Shown in pieces: positions 1 to 8,974 of a DNA stretch of 64,000 nt (its first letter is position 1; each line of letters opens with the position of its first letter). The translations under genes and the position numbers were made by a program. Where the stretch lies: NCBI GenBank assembly GCA_016789905.1, contig JAEUQC010000059.1, forward strand, positions 53,688-117,687. The letters run 5' to 3'. This DNA comes from Bryobacterales bacterium. Lineage in GTDB: Bacteria > Acidobacteriota > Terriglobia > Bryobacterales > Bryobacteraceae. Under the pieces are notes generated by a model, which saw only the letters and a list, made by a program, of their open reading frames with translations, did not search any database and had not been told where the DNA came from.

Positions 1-915
1 GATCCCGACCCGCAATGGGATCTCGCCCGCACCGAATCCTTCTACCGGCTCTACCAGCAGACCTCCGCCCACCTCGCTGAAGTCCGCCATCTCACCGCGG
101 AACGCGAACTCCGCGGCTACCTCGAACAACTCGTCGCCCGCAGCTACGCGCGCATCTACGTCAAGGGAGCCGAAAAAAGCCGTGGCCGCTGGTGGCAGTG
201 GTTCACCTCGGCGTTTCCCGCCGCCGTCCGCCGCCACGCCAAGGCCGGCGCATTGAGCGTGGCCCTGTTCGTCCTCGGCGCCATGTTCGGCGTCGCCGCC
301 CTCAAAATCGATCCAACCGCCAAGGCCACCCTCCTCCCCTTCGGCCACGGCCAGCAGACGCCCACGCAGCGCGTGCAGCGCGAAATGGAGGACCAGGGCA
401 AACGCATCTCCGAAGCCCGCGGCCGCTTCTCCGCGCAGTTGATGACCCACAACACCCGCGTGGCCTTCTTCACTCTTGGCCTCGGCATGACGTGGGGCCT
501 CGGCACCATCGTCATGCTGTTCTATAACGGCGTCATCCTCGGCGCCGTCGCGCTCGATTACATCGCCGACGGCCAACTGATCTTCCTCCTCGGCTGGATT
601 CTGCCTCACGGCTCCGTCGAAATACCCGCGATACTTCTCGCCGGGCAAGCGGGCCTCGTGCTCGGCCACGCGCTCATCGGCTGGGGCAATCGCCTCCCGC
701 GCCGCCTGCGATTGCGCGCCGTCCTGCCCGATCTGGTCACCATGGCCGGTGGTGTCGCCGTCCTGCTCATCTGGGCGGGCATCATCGAGTCGTTCTTCTC
801 TCAGTACCACGAACCGGTCATTCCCTATTCATTGAAAATCGCCTTCGGTGTGGCCGAAACCCTGGCGTTGACGCTGTTCCTGTGGCGAGGCGGTGCCAAT
901 GAAAGCTCTCTATAA
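1..915 (+). CDS. SpoIIM-like (DUF95) integral membrane protein, 5' truncated
   Basis: The reading frame is open from base 1, so the start lies outside the window; about 304 codons are visible, ending in TAA. The visible N-terminal part is a charged helical stretch, then come several hydrophobic segments (one beginning ALSVALFVLGAMFG, others around FLLGWILPHGSVEIPAI and VAVLLIWAGII). The PHGSVEIPA motif with a preceding amphipathic helix is characteristic of the stage II sporulation protein M family, which is widespread in non-sporulating bacteria and there has no proven function. The RDD gene starts inside its last codons, so the two are likely co-translated. In Acidobacteria such pairs often sit near MoxR/DUF58 genes (family knowledge); here an McrB-like AAA gene follows instead. 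No evidence of a sporulation role. Confidence 0.8.
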   Translation, partial: DPDPQWDLARTESFYRLYQQTSAHLAEVRHLTAERELRGYLEQLVARSYARIYVKGAEKSRGRWWQWFTSAFPAAVRRHAKAGALSVALFVLGAMFGVAALKIDPTAKATLLPFGHGQQTPTQRVQREMEDQGKRISEARGRFSAQLMTHNTRVAFFTLGLGMTWGLGTIVMLFYNGVILGAVALDYIADGQLIFLLGWILPHGSVEIPAILLAGQAGLVLGHALIGWGNRLPRRLRLRAVLPDLVTMAGGVAVLLIWAGIIESFFSQYHEPVIPYSLKIAFGVAETLALTLFLWRGGANESSL

Positions 916-1666
916 CGAGCCGCAACTGGAACTGCGCACGCCGGAGGGCATGGCCTTCACTCTCCCGCTCGCCGGCCCCGTCTCCCGTCTATTGGCGGTG
1001 ATGGTCGACGTCGTGGCCGTTTCGCTGGCGGCCTCCGTCATCGGAAGGGTAACCGCGCTTGTTTCGGCCTTCCACGCCGATTTCGGCGCCGGTCTAACGA
1101 CGCTGCTCTACTTCGCCGTCACCGTGCTCTACGCCATTCTCACCGAGTGGCTGTGGCAAGGCCAGACGGTGGGCAAGCGGCTTATGAAAATTCGCGTGGT
1201 GGACCGCGACGGCTTGCCGATTCATGTCTCCCAGGTTGTGGTGCGCAATCTTTTGCGCCCCGTCGATATGTTGCCGGCGTTTTATCTGCTGGGTGGCCTG
1301 GTGGCGATGGGATCGCGGTACGGCCAGCGGCTGGGGGATCTGGCGGCGAACACGGTGGTGGTGCGCACGCGGCAGTGGGAGATTCCCGATTGGGAAAAAC
1401 TCCTCGCCGGCAAGTTCAACTCCATGTTGGAGCATCCTCATCTGGCCGCCCGTCTCCGCCAGCGCGCCACCCCAGCTCTGGCCGGCGTGGCGCTGGACGC
1501 CCTCATGCGCCGCGATCAGTTGGCCGACACCGCCCGCGTCGAACTCTTCGCCGAACTCGCCGCCCGCCTCCGCAAATTGGTCGAATTCCCCGCCGAAACC
1601 ATCGAAGGGCTCTCCGACGAACAGTACGTCCGCAACGCCGTCGAAATCCTGTTTCGCAGCCGATAA
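899..1666 (+). CDS. RDD family membrane protein
   Basis: Protein of 255 residues when started at the ATG at 899; an in-frame GTG at 893 is an alternative. The RDD signature is seen as VSRLLAVMVDVVAVSL near residue 25-40, followed by three or four hydrophobic segments and a typical GQTVGKRLMKIRVVDRDG stretch, then RNLLRPVD and GDLAANTVVV. The C-terminal third is a soluble helical tail. RDD proteins are membrane proteins; some have been implicated in ion exchange, but function in most bacteria is unknown. It overlaps the SpoIIM-like stop by 17 bases and is followed 13 bases later by the McrB-like gene, so all four first genes may form one transcript. Confidence 0.85.
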   Translation: MKALYNEPQLELRTPEGMAFTLPLAGPVSRLLAVMVDVVAVSLAASVIGRVTALVSAFHADFGAGLTTLLYFAVTVLYAILTEWLWQGQTVGKRLMKIRVVDRDGLPIHVSQVVVRNLLRPVDMLPAFYLLGGLVAMGSRYGQRLGDLAANTVVVRTRQWEIPDWEKLLAGKFNSMLEHPHLAARLRQRATPALAGVALDALMRRDQLADTARVELFAELAARLRKLVEFPAETIEGLSDEQYVRNAVEILFRSR

Positions 1667-1679
1667 AAAGGAAAATGAA

Positions 1680-3146
1680 ATGAGCCTGGACCTGCTCCTA
1701 GACATCGTTCACTCCCGGTCATTGGACCAATGGCCGGAGCGGAACGCCGCCGCCTTCGACGCTCTCTTCGGCACGCCAAAAGGCCGCTTTACCAGCAAAG
1801 CGCAGGACGCCTTGTCCTTACGCGCGCCGAATTTCAAAGCAGGCGAAAACGTTCCGTTCGCGGCCTATATCCACCCGTCCAATCCCCGTTCCGGCTCCTA
1901 TAGCGGCCTCTCCTTCGTGCTCTTTCCTATTCCCGATGGCCCTTGCCTGGTCGCCCTCGTCGTCGGCACTGGCGGCCTCGCTCCGGACCACGCCATTCTC
2001 GGCCGCCCCGGCCATGCCCGCAAGGCGCAAGCCATCTGTTCCTGGTTAAACAAGGAATTCGGTCAGGGGCTTCGCGTCGCCTGGGCCAAGCAGGATCCAA
2101 CGCTGCTCGATGTCCAAATCCCCAAAGACATCGTTGCCGATTTCGCCGACTACAAAACCGTCTTCGATCGCTACGGCAAGGAAATCTACGCGTTCTATCG
2201 TCCAACAATGGATCGGTCCGCTACGGCGGCTGCTCTGGCTGCGCTTCTCGACCTCCTCCTGGAAGAACGAGGTTTTGTCGTCCTCGCCGGAGCGCTGAAA
2301 GAGTCGAAGGCGCTGCAGGCAAAGTGGTTGGAACATCTGATGCCCGGCGTGGAACCCGCTAGCGTTTTCGCCTTGCTTACCACCCGGAAATACGTCATCG
2401 TGCAGGGCCCGCCCGGTACCGGCAAAACGCGCCTGGCCACCAGTCTGCTGCGCGAAATGTACTCCGGCTTCGGCGAAAGTATCCAGTTTCATCCAAACAC
2501 GACCTACGAGAATTTCATCGGAGGCCTCGCTCCTCAGCTCGGTGATGGCGATTTCGGTCTGCGCTTCGCGCCCGTTCCGGGCTTCCTGATGAGAGCCGCC
2601 GCGAAGGCCGCAAGCCATCCGGAACGCCCGTATCTATTGCATATCGACGAAATCAACCGCGCCGACCTCGGCAAAATTCTCGGCGAGGCCGTCTTTCTTC
2701 TCGAACCCAACGTGGACCGCAGGATAGAACTCGCCTTCGACTTCGGCCCGCCCTTCCACCGCACCTTCTTTCTCCCGCCTAACCTGCACATCGTTGGCAC
2801 CATGAACAGCGCGGACCGCAGCATCGCCATCGTCGATGTTGCCGTCCGCCGCCGCTTCGCCTTTGTCTCTCTCTGGCCCCGCATGGCGGTCGTCCAGGAA
2901 CATGGTTGCGAGTTGATGCAACTGGCCTTTCTACGCCTCTATTCCGCCTTTGTCGAACATGCCAACGACGAAGCCTTCGCCCTTCTCCCTGGCCACTCCT
3001 ACTTCCTGGAGGCCGACGACGCCAAGGCCCGCACAAGCCTTAGCGTAAATCTGGCGCCGCTCCTGGAGGAGTATCTTTCCCAAGGCTACGTCAGCGGTTT
3101 CGCCGAACAGATTCGCAGCTACCTGCAGTGGGTGCGTGCGCTGTGA
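1680..3146 (+). CDS. McrB-like AAA+ NTPase, restriction-type
   Basis: 488 residues from the ATG at 1680, preceded by AAGGA; the longer upstream open frame is antisense or overlapping noise within the RDD gene. N-terminal about 220 residues resemble the DUF3578-like MrcB N-terminal domain (YSGLSFVLFPIPDG, ending in SWLNKEF). The AAA_5 domain follows: Walker A GPPGTGKTRL near residue 243, Walker B LLHIDEINRADLGKILGEA, and the sensor stretch GTMNSADRSIAIVDVAVRRR, all typical of McrB. In McrBC the motor assembles as a ring and drives the McrC nuclease on modified DNA. The stop TGA overlaps the GTG start of the nuclease gene, which supports a functional pair. The N-terminal domain decides what modification is read, and that cannot be told by eye. 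Confidence 0.86.
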   Translation: MSLDLLLDIVHSRSLDQWPERNAAAFDALFGTPKGRFTSKAQDALSLRAPNFKAGENVPFAAYIHPSNPRSGSYSGLSFVLFPIPDGPCLVALVVGTGGLAPDHAILGRPGHARKAQAICSWLNKEFGQGLRVAWAKQDPTLLDVQIPKDIVADFADYKTVFDRYGKEIYAFYRPTMDRSATAAALAALLDLLLEERGFVVLAGALKESKALQAKWLEHLMPGVEPASVFALLTTRKYVIVQGPPGTGKTRLATSLLREMYSGFGESIQFHPNTTYENFIGGLAPQLGDGDFGLRFAPVPGFLMRAAAKAASHPERPYLLHIDEINRADLGKILGEAVFLLEPNVDRRIELAFDFGPPFHRTFFLPPNLHIVGTMNSADRSIAIVDVAVRRRFAFVSLWPRMAVVQEHGCELMQLAFLRLYSAFVEHANDEAFALLPGHSYFLEADDAKARTSLSVNLAPLLEEYLSQGYVSGFAEQIRSYLQWVRAL

Positions 3147-4591
3147 GGGCGCTCGCCACCCATCACCCGGTCGAAGAGGTTTGCCTGGAGTTGGAGGATC
3201 ACGGCACCTTCAGGCGCTCGGCCGTCGAGTTCTTCGGCCTTACAGGCAACGGCGCACCGCGCGACCCATCAGCCGCGGCTGGCCGTCTGGCGGAGCAGTT
3301 CGTCCACCACAATCGTTCCATCCTCGCCGCGCTCGATGTCCACATCGATCGCGACTACGACGGGCGTGACGTGTCGCTGCTCATCCGCTCCGGCAGCGCC
3401 GTCGGCGCCGTCCCTCTCTACTCTCCCACCTCCGCCCAGCCGGATTATGGGCTCGTCGTTCAGCCCCGCTTTCCCTGGATGGGCATTGGGCCCATGCTGT
3501 CGGAAATGGGCTGGCGCGTCGGGCCCTCTCCGCTGCGCCTGCCTCTCCTCCGCCGCTCCGAACGCCGCGTGCCGCCATGGGTGCTCTCGTCGATGGTGCT
3601 GGTACGCATGAACGCTCTCCTCGATTCGCTCGATCGCCGTTTTGAAGTGGTCGCGGAGGATCGCTCCGCCCCCCGAGGTTCCATCGATTGGGGTCTCTAT
3701 GCCACCACCCGCCTGCCCCGCGCGCACGTCCTCTCCATCCCCTGCTGCTTTCCCGACCTTCGCGATGATCGCCAGTTGAAGGGCGCCGTCCGCTATACCG
3801 TCGAAAAGCAACTGCGTTCCCTCGAAACGCAGGTGGAACACGGCGCCTTTGTCCACCGCCTTCTCGCCTTCGGTCGCCACATCCAAAGCCGCGTCCATTC
3901 CGTGCCGGTCCACATTCCCACGCGCGGAACGCTCGACGCCTGGCTGCGGCGTCCTTTGCGCGCACAGCAGTTTCTGGACGGCGTCCAGGGCATTCAGTGG
4001 ACCGCCGAGGATCGGGGTCTCGCCGGTATAAGTGATTTGGAGGGCATTCCATGGCGAATGCCCATGGATGCATTCTTTGAAGCCTGGGTTGAAACCATGC
4101 TCAGGCGCGTAGCCCAGCAAGCCGGCGGACGGCTCAGCGTTGGCCGAATGCGTGAAACCGTCCACGCACTCAATTGGCAGCCCACCTACAGCGGTTCCCA
4201 GCGCGCTCTGATCCCAGATTTTTCCATCGTCTTCGACGGCGTCACAGTCATCATCGATGCGAAATACAAGCGCCACTTGGAAGAACTGGAGTCACACTCC
4301 TGGGCGCGCGTCGAATCCGATCTGCGCGACCAGCACCGCCACGATCTTCTTCAGGTCCTTGCCTATGCTGCTCTTGCCACCACGCCGAATGTGATCGCCT
4401 GTCTTGCCTACCCATGCGACGCCACCCGTTGGAATTCGTTACGCCAGCGCGGTCGTCTCCACCATCATGCCGAAATCACCGTCGGTGCCCGTACTGTTCG
4501 CCTGTGGCTCACCGCCGTGCCCATGGCTATTCCCACCACCGAAGTTGCCGAATCGTTCTCCGCCGAACTCGTCCCCCTACTGCCCCGTTAA
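3143..4591 (+). CDS. McrC-like PD-(D/E)XK nuclease subunit
   Basis: 482 residues from GTG at 3143, which overlaps the McrB-like stop (GTGA). The C-terminal half carries a PD-(D/E)XK nuclease core: PDFSIVFDG, then VIIDAKYKRHLEE about 10 residues later, followed by helices with QVLAYA, as in McrC/LlaJI-type nucleases. The N-terminal half is the McrC beta-rich part that contacts the AAA ring. Together with the upstream gene this forms a two-component, modification-dependent (type IV) restriction module; no methyltransferase gene is next to it, which fits type IV. It converges on the ceramidase-like gene with a 15-base overlap at 4577-4591. Target modification unknown. Confidence 0.85.
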   Translation: MRALATHHPVEEVCLELEDHGTFRRSAVEFFGLTGNGAPRDPSAAAGRLAEQFVHHNRSILAALDVHIDRDYDGRDVSLLIRSGSAVGAVPLYSPTSAQPDYGLVVQPRFPWMGIGPMLSEMGWRVGPSPLRLPLLRRSERRVPPWVLSSMVLVRMNALLDSLDRRFEVVAEDRSAPRGSIDWGLYATTRLPRAHVLSIPCCFPDLRDDRQLKGAVRYTVEKQLRSLETQVEHGAFVHRLLAFGRHIQSRVHSVPVHIPTRGTLDAWLRRPLRAQQFLDGVQGIQWTAEDRGLAGISDLEGIPWRMPMDAFFEAWVETMLRRVAQQAGGRLSVGRMRETVHALNWQPTYSGSQRALIPDFSIVFDGVTVIIDAKYKRHLEELESHSWARVESDLRDQHRHDLLQVLAYAALATTPNVIACLAYPCDATRWNSLRQRGRLHHHAEITVGARTVRLWLTAVPMAIPTTEVAESFSAELVPLLPR

Positions 4592-5923
4592 CCCCGCCAA
4601 CTCCTTCACCTTCCCCGCAATCAACTCCTCCAACTCCTCCGCATACGGCGCTGGCAGCCCATACTCATCCATATCCTCCACCCCCTCATACCCGCCCTCC
4701 CGCAGCACCCGCAGCGACGGAATATACGACAACAACTCGTTGTTATAACCCGCCACCCACGTCCCATCGTTCCCAAACTCACGCTTAAACCGCAGGCAAT
4801 AATCCACCACCGCCTCCCCCGTCAATCCAATAAACGTCATCGTCCCGCCGAACCGCCACACCTGAATCGGATACGGATGCGACTCCGGCAGCTTCCCCTC
4901 TTTCGTCAATTTATCCAGCAAATACTGAATCTGCCGCCGCTTCCCGCCCTGCGCCTGCCGCAGTCGCGCCTCCAGCGCCTCCCGCGTCGGCGCCTTCCGG
5001 AACGGAACATCTATCACCGCATACGCCGTTTTCAACTCTCCCTTCACCGCCTGCATCGGCGCCCGCAGCACCGCCTCCACCGCCCGCGCCAGGATCGTTC
5101 CATACCCCGCCGCCAGCCCCACCGCCTCCGGCCCGTCGCTGTTCATAATCCGCGGCAGCGGATTCGCGTCCCCGCCGCATCCCTGCACGAACAGCGCCGT
5201 CACTCCCGCGTACCTCGTCTCCAGCGCCGCCTGAGCGTACCCCGCGTAATCACCGCTAATCTTGTATCCCGATAGCGCCGTCGTATGGCAGCTATATCCA
5301 AACAGCACCGCTCGCAGCCTCCCTTCCGGCGCCCGTATTGCCAGCACCGGCACGTCATGGTCAACAGGTCCATACAGCGCCCGCCCTCCCGGCCGCGCCC
5401 GCCGCCGGTTCACCGCGAACCCCGCCAATCCCTGTTCAAACCACAACTCCGCCGGCGCCAGCGCCGCTATCGCCTCTCCCGCCGCCTGCACCATCCGGTC
5501 CTGCAGCCAGTTCGTGTACCGGTCCACCACGTCCCGCTCCGCCCCGCTCAGGTTGTAGTAAAGGTGCAGCACCTGCCCCGTCACCGGCGCGCTGTGGTTG
5601 TGCGAATAATTCAGCACCAGCCGCTCCCTCGGCACGCCGAACTGCTTGTCAATTCGCGTCGCTACGTTCGCGATCATCGCCACGTCCAGCCCCTGCAGGT
5701 CGCTCGTCATCAGCACCGACGTTCGCCCGTTCTGCCGGAACGCCGCGGCCTTCACGTAGATCTTCTCCGTCACCCCTTCCGACGCGCGTATGCGGCTCGC
5801 ATATCCCGACAGCCAGATCGGCTCCGCCGGCGTCACGTCCACCTTCGCCGCCCCGGCCTCCCACAGCGGTTGCGCGGCTAACGGCAGGCACAGTACCAGA
5901 AAACGAAAAAACATAGGCGTCAT
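4577..5923 (-). CDS. Secreted neutral/alkaline ceramidase-like protein
   Basis: 448 residues with a signal peptide (MFFRFLVLCLPLAAQP; cleavage likely after LAAQ). The mature start, AGAAKVDVTPAEPIWLSGY, is the N-terminal signature of the neutral/alkaline non-lysosomal ceramidase superfamily, and later motifs NYSHNHSAPVTG (metal-binding His pair), GYSCHTTALSG and FVQGCGGDANPLP are the conserved zinc and active-site regions. At about 450 residues it lacks the C-terminal domain of true ceramidases, so substrate is uncertain; this short form is common in Acidobacteria and Planctomycetes. The start ATG overlaps the stop of the ligase gene (ATGA), so it is the last gene of a coupled operon. Periplasmic or secreted amidase acting on a lipid amide is the best inference. 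Confidence 0.75.
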   Translation of the reverse strand: MTPMFFRFLVLCLPLAAQPLWEAGAAKVDVTPAEPIWLSGYASRIRASEGVTEKIYVKAAAFRQNGRTSVLMTSDLQGLDVAMIANVATRIDKQFGVPRERLVLNYSHNHSAPVTGQVLHLYYNLSGAERDVVDRYTNWLQDRMVQAAGEAIAALAPAELWFEQGLAGFAVNRRRARPGGRALYGPVDHDVPVLAIRAPEGRLRAVLFGYSCHTTALSGYKISGDYAGYAQAALETRYAGVTALFVQGCGGDANPLPRIMNSDGPEAVGLAAGYGTILARAVEAVLRAPMQAVKGELKTAYAVIDVPFRKAPTREALEARLRQAQGGKRRQIQYLLDKLTKEGKLPESHPYPIQVWRFGGTMTFIGLTGEAVVDYCLRFKREFGNDGTWVAGYNNELLSYIPSLRVLREGGYEGVEDMDEYGLPAPYAEELEELIAGKVKELAGLTGQ

Positions 5924-7107
5924 AGCGGCTCCGGCGGCAGCAGCATCTCCTCCCGTATGATCTCGTTCCTAGGGTCGAACAGCCGTTGAAACCGCCGCCG
6001 CTTCGTCCCCGGCGCCTCCCCGCGCAGCGGCGCCAGGTCAATCCGCGCCGGGTTCCGCAGCGCCTTGTTCAATTCCTGCAGCACCCCCGCCGGCGGCGTC
6101 GCCACCGTCTCCAGCGTGAAGTGCCCCGCGTCGTGCTGCACCAGCGTGTAGTCCCGCAACGTGCGCAGCGCCTCGTTTATGTCCAACGGAAACAGCGGAT
6201 GATACATCCCGCCGCTATGGTCCAGCAGTATGTCCTGCAGCCGCCCTTCCACCGCCGTGAACTTCCGCAGCGGCGTCTGGCACGGGCACGCCTCCCCCAG
6301 CACCAGCACATCGTCCATCCGGTAGCGCTCGAACCGCTGGCTTGTCCGCGCCGCGTCCGTGATCACTGGCACCGCGCGGTCCGGCCGGCTCTTGAATCGC
6401 ATCCCTTCCAGCCGCACCAGGTCCCCGTTCCAGTGCAGCCCCCCATGCCGGCACCCCGCCGCCAGGAACCCTTCCTTGGCTTGGTACAGGTTTACCGGCG
6501 ACGTTCCAAACACGCGCCGCAGCCGTTCCCGGTCCTGCGGAAACAGCGGTTCGGCCGCGCTCAGCAGCGTGTGCGGTTGGAATGGCCGCCTCTGGTACGC
6601 TGCCGTTTCGGCCAGTGCCAGTAGCGCGCTTGGCGGCCCGATCAGTACATTCGGCGCCAGGTCGCACAGCCGCGGCGCCCAGTGCGCCGCCGTCTGTGTC
6701 AGTCCGAAAAAGTGAACGAATCTCGATGCCTCATACAATCGGCTATTGTGCTTCAGCAGCAGCGCCGCGTTCAGTGTCAACAGTTGTCCCGGCGCCAGAA
6801 ACTTTCCCAGTATCGTCCCCAGCCACCGGTCCCGTTCCGCCTGCGTCGTGATAAACACGCCCGGCTCCCCCGTCGTGCCCGTCGACAGGCCAAAGCTATA
6901 TCCGGCGCGCGGCGAAATGCCTGTCTCCAACTCTTCCCTCGCCAGCCGCCGCGCCTCCTCCAGCCCCACCCCCAGCGCGTTGTACTGGCCGAAGTTCGCC
7001 GCCATCTCCGCCTCGTCGCACACCGGCCCCGCCATCACTGTCTCCGGCAACGGCCGCGGAAACCGCGCCGCAATGTACGCCCGTGCGATGGCGAGTTTAC
7101 TGTTCAT
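5920..7107 (-). CDS. Adenylate-forming enzyme, F390-synthetase/PaaK-like
   Basis: 395 residues from the ATG at 7107 (MNSKLAIARAY); the longer frame upstream lies inside the metallo-hydrolase gene. The AMP-binding loop reads SFGLSTGTTGEPGVF near residue 93. The later segments NLYQAKEGFLA, GLHWNGDLV, RYRMDDVLVLG and CPCQTP match the coenzyme F390 synthetase-like branch of the phenylacetate-CoA ligase superfamily. These activate a carboxylate as acyl-AMP; no F420 genes are in view, so a true F390 role is unlikely. It overlaps the metallo-hydrolase by 11 bases and the ceramidase-like gene by ATGA. With the upstream KASIII homologue it could activate or ligate the condensation product (inference). 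Confidence 0.8.
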   Translation of the reverse strand: MNSKLAIARAYIAARFPRPLPETVMAGPVCDEAEMAANFGQYNALGVGLEEARRLAREELETGISPRAGYSFGLSTGTTGEPGVFITTQAERDRWLGTILGKFLAPGQLLTLNAALLLKHNSRLYEASRFVHFFGLTQTAAHWAPRLCDLAPNVLIGPPSALLALAETAAYQRRPFQPHTLLSAAEPLFPQDRERLRRVFGTSPVNLYQAKEGFLAAGCRHGGLHWNGDLVRLEGMRFKSRPDRAVPVITDAARTSQRFERYRMDDVLVLGEACPCQTPLRKFTAVEGRLQDILLDHSGGMYHPLFPLDINEALRTLRDYTLVQHDAGHFTLETVATPPAGVLQELNKALRNPARIDLAPLRGEAPGTKRRRFQRLFDPRNEIIREEMLLPPEPL

Positions 7108-7933
7108 GCTGATAGGCCGCAATGGATGCTTCGCAGTGTGAGGGGATAAGCGGCACGTCCGGGCGCCGGCGTTGGAACTCATGCAACTTCTTAAGCGTGG
7201 CGCGGAACGCCGCAGGGTCACCAATCAGCGCTCCCGCCGGCCACCCCGGCAGCGCCAGGTCGCTGATGTTCCGCCGCGTCCATGCCGCGTCGGCCACCAG
7301 AAACACCCAGCGGTTTTCCCCCTTCCGGCACAGCAGCCCGTACTGGCCCAAAGCGTGCCCGGGCAGCGCAATCGCCACTATGGATCCATCTCCCGCCACG
7401 TCATACCCCGCCGTAAACGGCCGCCACGTCTCGTCCAGTTCCACCATCGCCAACTCTTCTATCGCCCTCGCCCGCGCTGCAAAATCCGCGGGCAGCAGTT
7501 CCGGAAAAAACGCCGCCCGCGCCCGTTGCGGCCCTGTCAATTTCCCCAACGCCTCCAGTCCCGCCCGCGAATGCAGAATCGGCGCCGCCGGCATCTCCCG
7601 CAAACTGCCGATATGGTCCGGATGAAAATGCGAAAGGAAGATCGTGGCGATCTCGGATAGCCCAACCCCCAACGCGCGCAGATGAACCGGAATCGCGTCT
7701 TCTGCTCGTACCTGGAACGGCAGAATCCTCCGGTAAAGCCGCGCCGCCAGGCTTCCGGCCCGCGCCAGCGGCGCCCCGTAACCAGTATCGAAAAGCACCA
7801 GTCCCGCCTTCGGATGGCGAATCAGTGCCGCCATCGCCGGTAGGTGCAAATCTTCGAACCACGAACCGCTTTCCACCAGCCAGGCCCGGTTCCGGCAGTG
7901 GCCGACACAAAACAGATGCACGTCCACTGTCAT
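7097..7933 (-). CDS. MBL-fold metallo-hydrolase
   Basis: 278 residues from ATG at 7933 (MTVDVHLFCVGHC); an in-frame GTG 10 codons upstream would run into the preceding gene. Zinc ligands are visible: SHFHPDHIG (HxHxDH) near residue 102, AIALPGHALGQYG, VADAAW and a final PSHCEAS. The architecture is that of the lactonase/glyoxalase-II-like MBL family. It sits 5 bases after the KASIII-like stop and overlaps the ligase gene. A thioesterase or lactonase step between condensation and ligation is a reasonable guess but not shown by the sequence. Confidence 0.85.
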   Translation of the reverse strand: MTVDVHLFCVGHCRNRAWLVESGSWFEDLHLPAMAALIRHPKAGLVLFDTGYGAPLARAGSLAARLYRRILPFQVRAEDAIPVHLRALGVGLSEIATIFLSHFHPDHIGSLREMPAAPILHSRAGLEALGKLTGPQRARAAFFPELLPADFAARARAIEELAMVELDETWRPFTAGYDVAGDGSIVAIALPGHALGQYGLLCRKGENRWVFLVADAAWTRRNISDLALPGWPAGALIGDPAAFRATLKKLHEFQRRRPDVPLIPSHCEASIAAYQHEQ

Positions 7934-7938
7934 GGCCG

Positions 7939-8916
7939 TTAGTATCGCAGGACAATCCCGCACAAAGATACTCCCGCCGCCGTGTTCACCAGCAGCGCCG
8001 TCCGCCCCCGCCGCAGTTGCCCGCTCTCTATCGCCCGGTGCAGCGCAAACGGCACCGAAACGCTCACCTGGTTTCCCGTCTCCGCCAGTATGTCCATCAC
8101 CCCCGGTCCCTCCCCGCGCCGCGCCAGTTGCTTCCGCAAAAACGCCAGCCCCACCGCGCTCGCCTGGTGCGGAATCACTACATCCACCTCCTGCCGCAGC
8201 AGTTCCTCCAGGAACGGTGGAAAGTGGTTCTGTATCAGCCGCAGCAGCGCCCGCCCGTTCATCGCGAACAGGTAGTCGTTCTCGTCCTCCGGCGGCGTTC
8301 GCATGTTGAACCGCGATCCCCCTGCCCGCATCACCGACAATTCGGCGCCTTCGCTAATCGTCGCATTGCGAATTTCGATAATCCCCTCTTCTCCCTCCGC
8401 CGGCCCCACTATCGCCGCCGCCGCTCCATCGCCAAACAGCGTGCATGTGTCCAGGTCGTCCCACCGCAATCCCTTCGACGCCAGTTCCGCCGCCGCCACC
8501 GCCACCCGTCTCCACATCCCCGCCCGTATCCCTGCCGCCGCCATCTCCAGGCCCTTCATAAACCCCGCGCACGACGCGTTGATGTCGAAACACGTCACCC
8601 CTTCCGCCCGTCCCTCCAATCGCCGGTGGATCAGTATCGCCGTCGATGGCATCGGCTGCTCGCTCATCACCCCGCAAAACAGAATCGCGTCCAGTTCCTT
8701 CGCCGCCAGCCCCTCCGCCCGCAGCGCCCCTTGCACCGCCGCCGCCGCCATCATGCTCGCCGTCTCTTCCCGGTCTGCGAAGTGCCGTGTCTCCACCCCA
8801 TTCCGCGCCAGCACTGTCCCCGGCGCCACCCCAAGCCGCGCGTCCAGTTCCGCCGCCGTCACTCGCCGCGCCGGCAGATACGTGCCCGTTCCCAAAATTC
8901 GTACAGGTAAAAACAT
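7939..8916 (-). CDS. Beta-ketoacyl-ACP synthase III-like condensing enzyme
   Basis: 325 residues from ATG at 8916 (MFLPVRILGTGTYLP); the upstream in-frame region is inside the divergent phosphatase gene. The FabH-type triad is present: Cys in CFDINASCAGFMKGLE, His in VVIPHQASAVG and Asn in AETGNQVSVSVP. Thiolase-fold enzymes of this type make a Claisen condensation between acyl-thioesters. The context (hydrolase, adenylate-forming ligase, amidase-like protein) is not that of housekeeping FabH, and suggests a dedicated lipid or secondary-metabolite pathway. First gene of the minus-strand operon; the 58-base gap to the divergent HAD phosphatase start must hold both promoters. Confidence 0.87.
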   Translation of the reverse strand: MFLPVRILGTGTYLPARRVTAAELDARLGVAPGTVLARNGVETRHFADREETASMMAAAAVQGALRAEGLAAKELDAILFCGVMSEQPMPSTAILIHRRLEGRAEGVTCFDINASCAGFMKGLEMAAAGIRAGMWRRVAVAAAELASKGLRWDDLDTCTLFGDGAAAAIVGPAEGEEGIIEIRNATISEGAELSVMRAGGSRFNMRTPPEDENDYLFAMNGRALLRLIQNHFPPFLEELLRQEVDVVIPHQASAVGLAFLRKQLARRGEGPGVMDILAETGNQVSVSVPFALHRAIESGQLRRGRTALLVNTAAGVSLCGIVLRY

Positions 8917-8974
8917 TCGCGCTTCGCCGTGCGTCAGTATAGCAGCGGCCCGGTTTTGCGCTAGCTTGTGGAAA

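Noticed and set aside
1..915. Sporulation gene
   Set aside because: SpoIIM-like proteins are widespread in non-sporulating bacteria and no other sporulation gene is present.
8303..8974. N-terminal extension of the HAD phosphatase frame
   Set aside because: Antisense to the KASIII-like gene; the HAD motif begins at the ATG at 8975.
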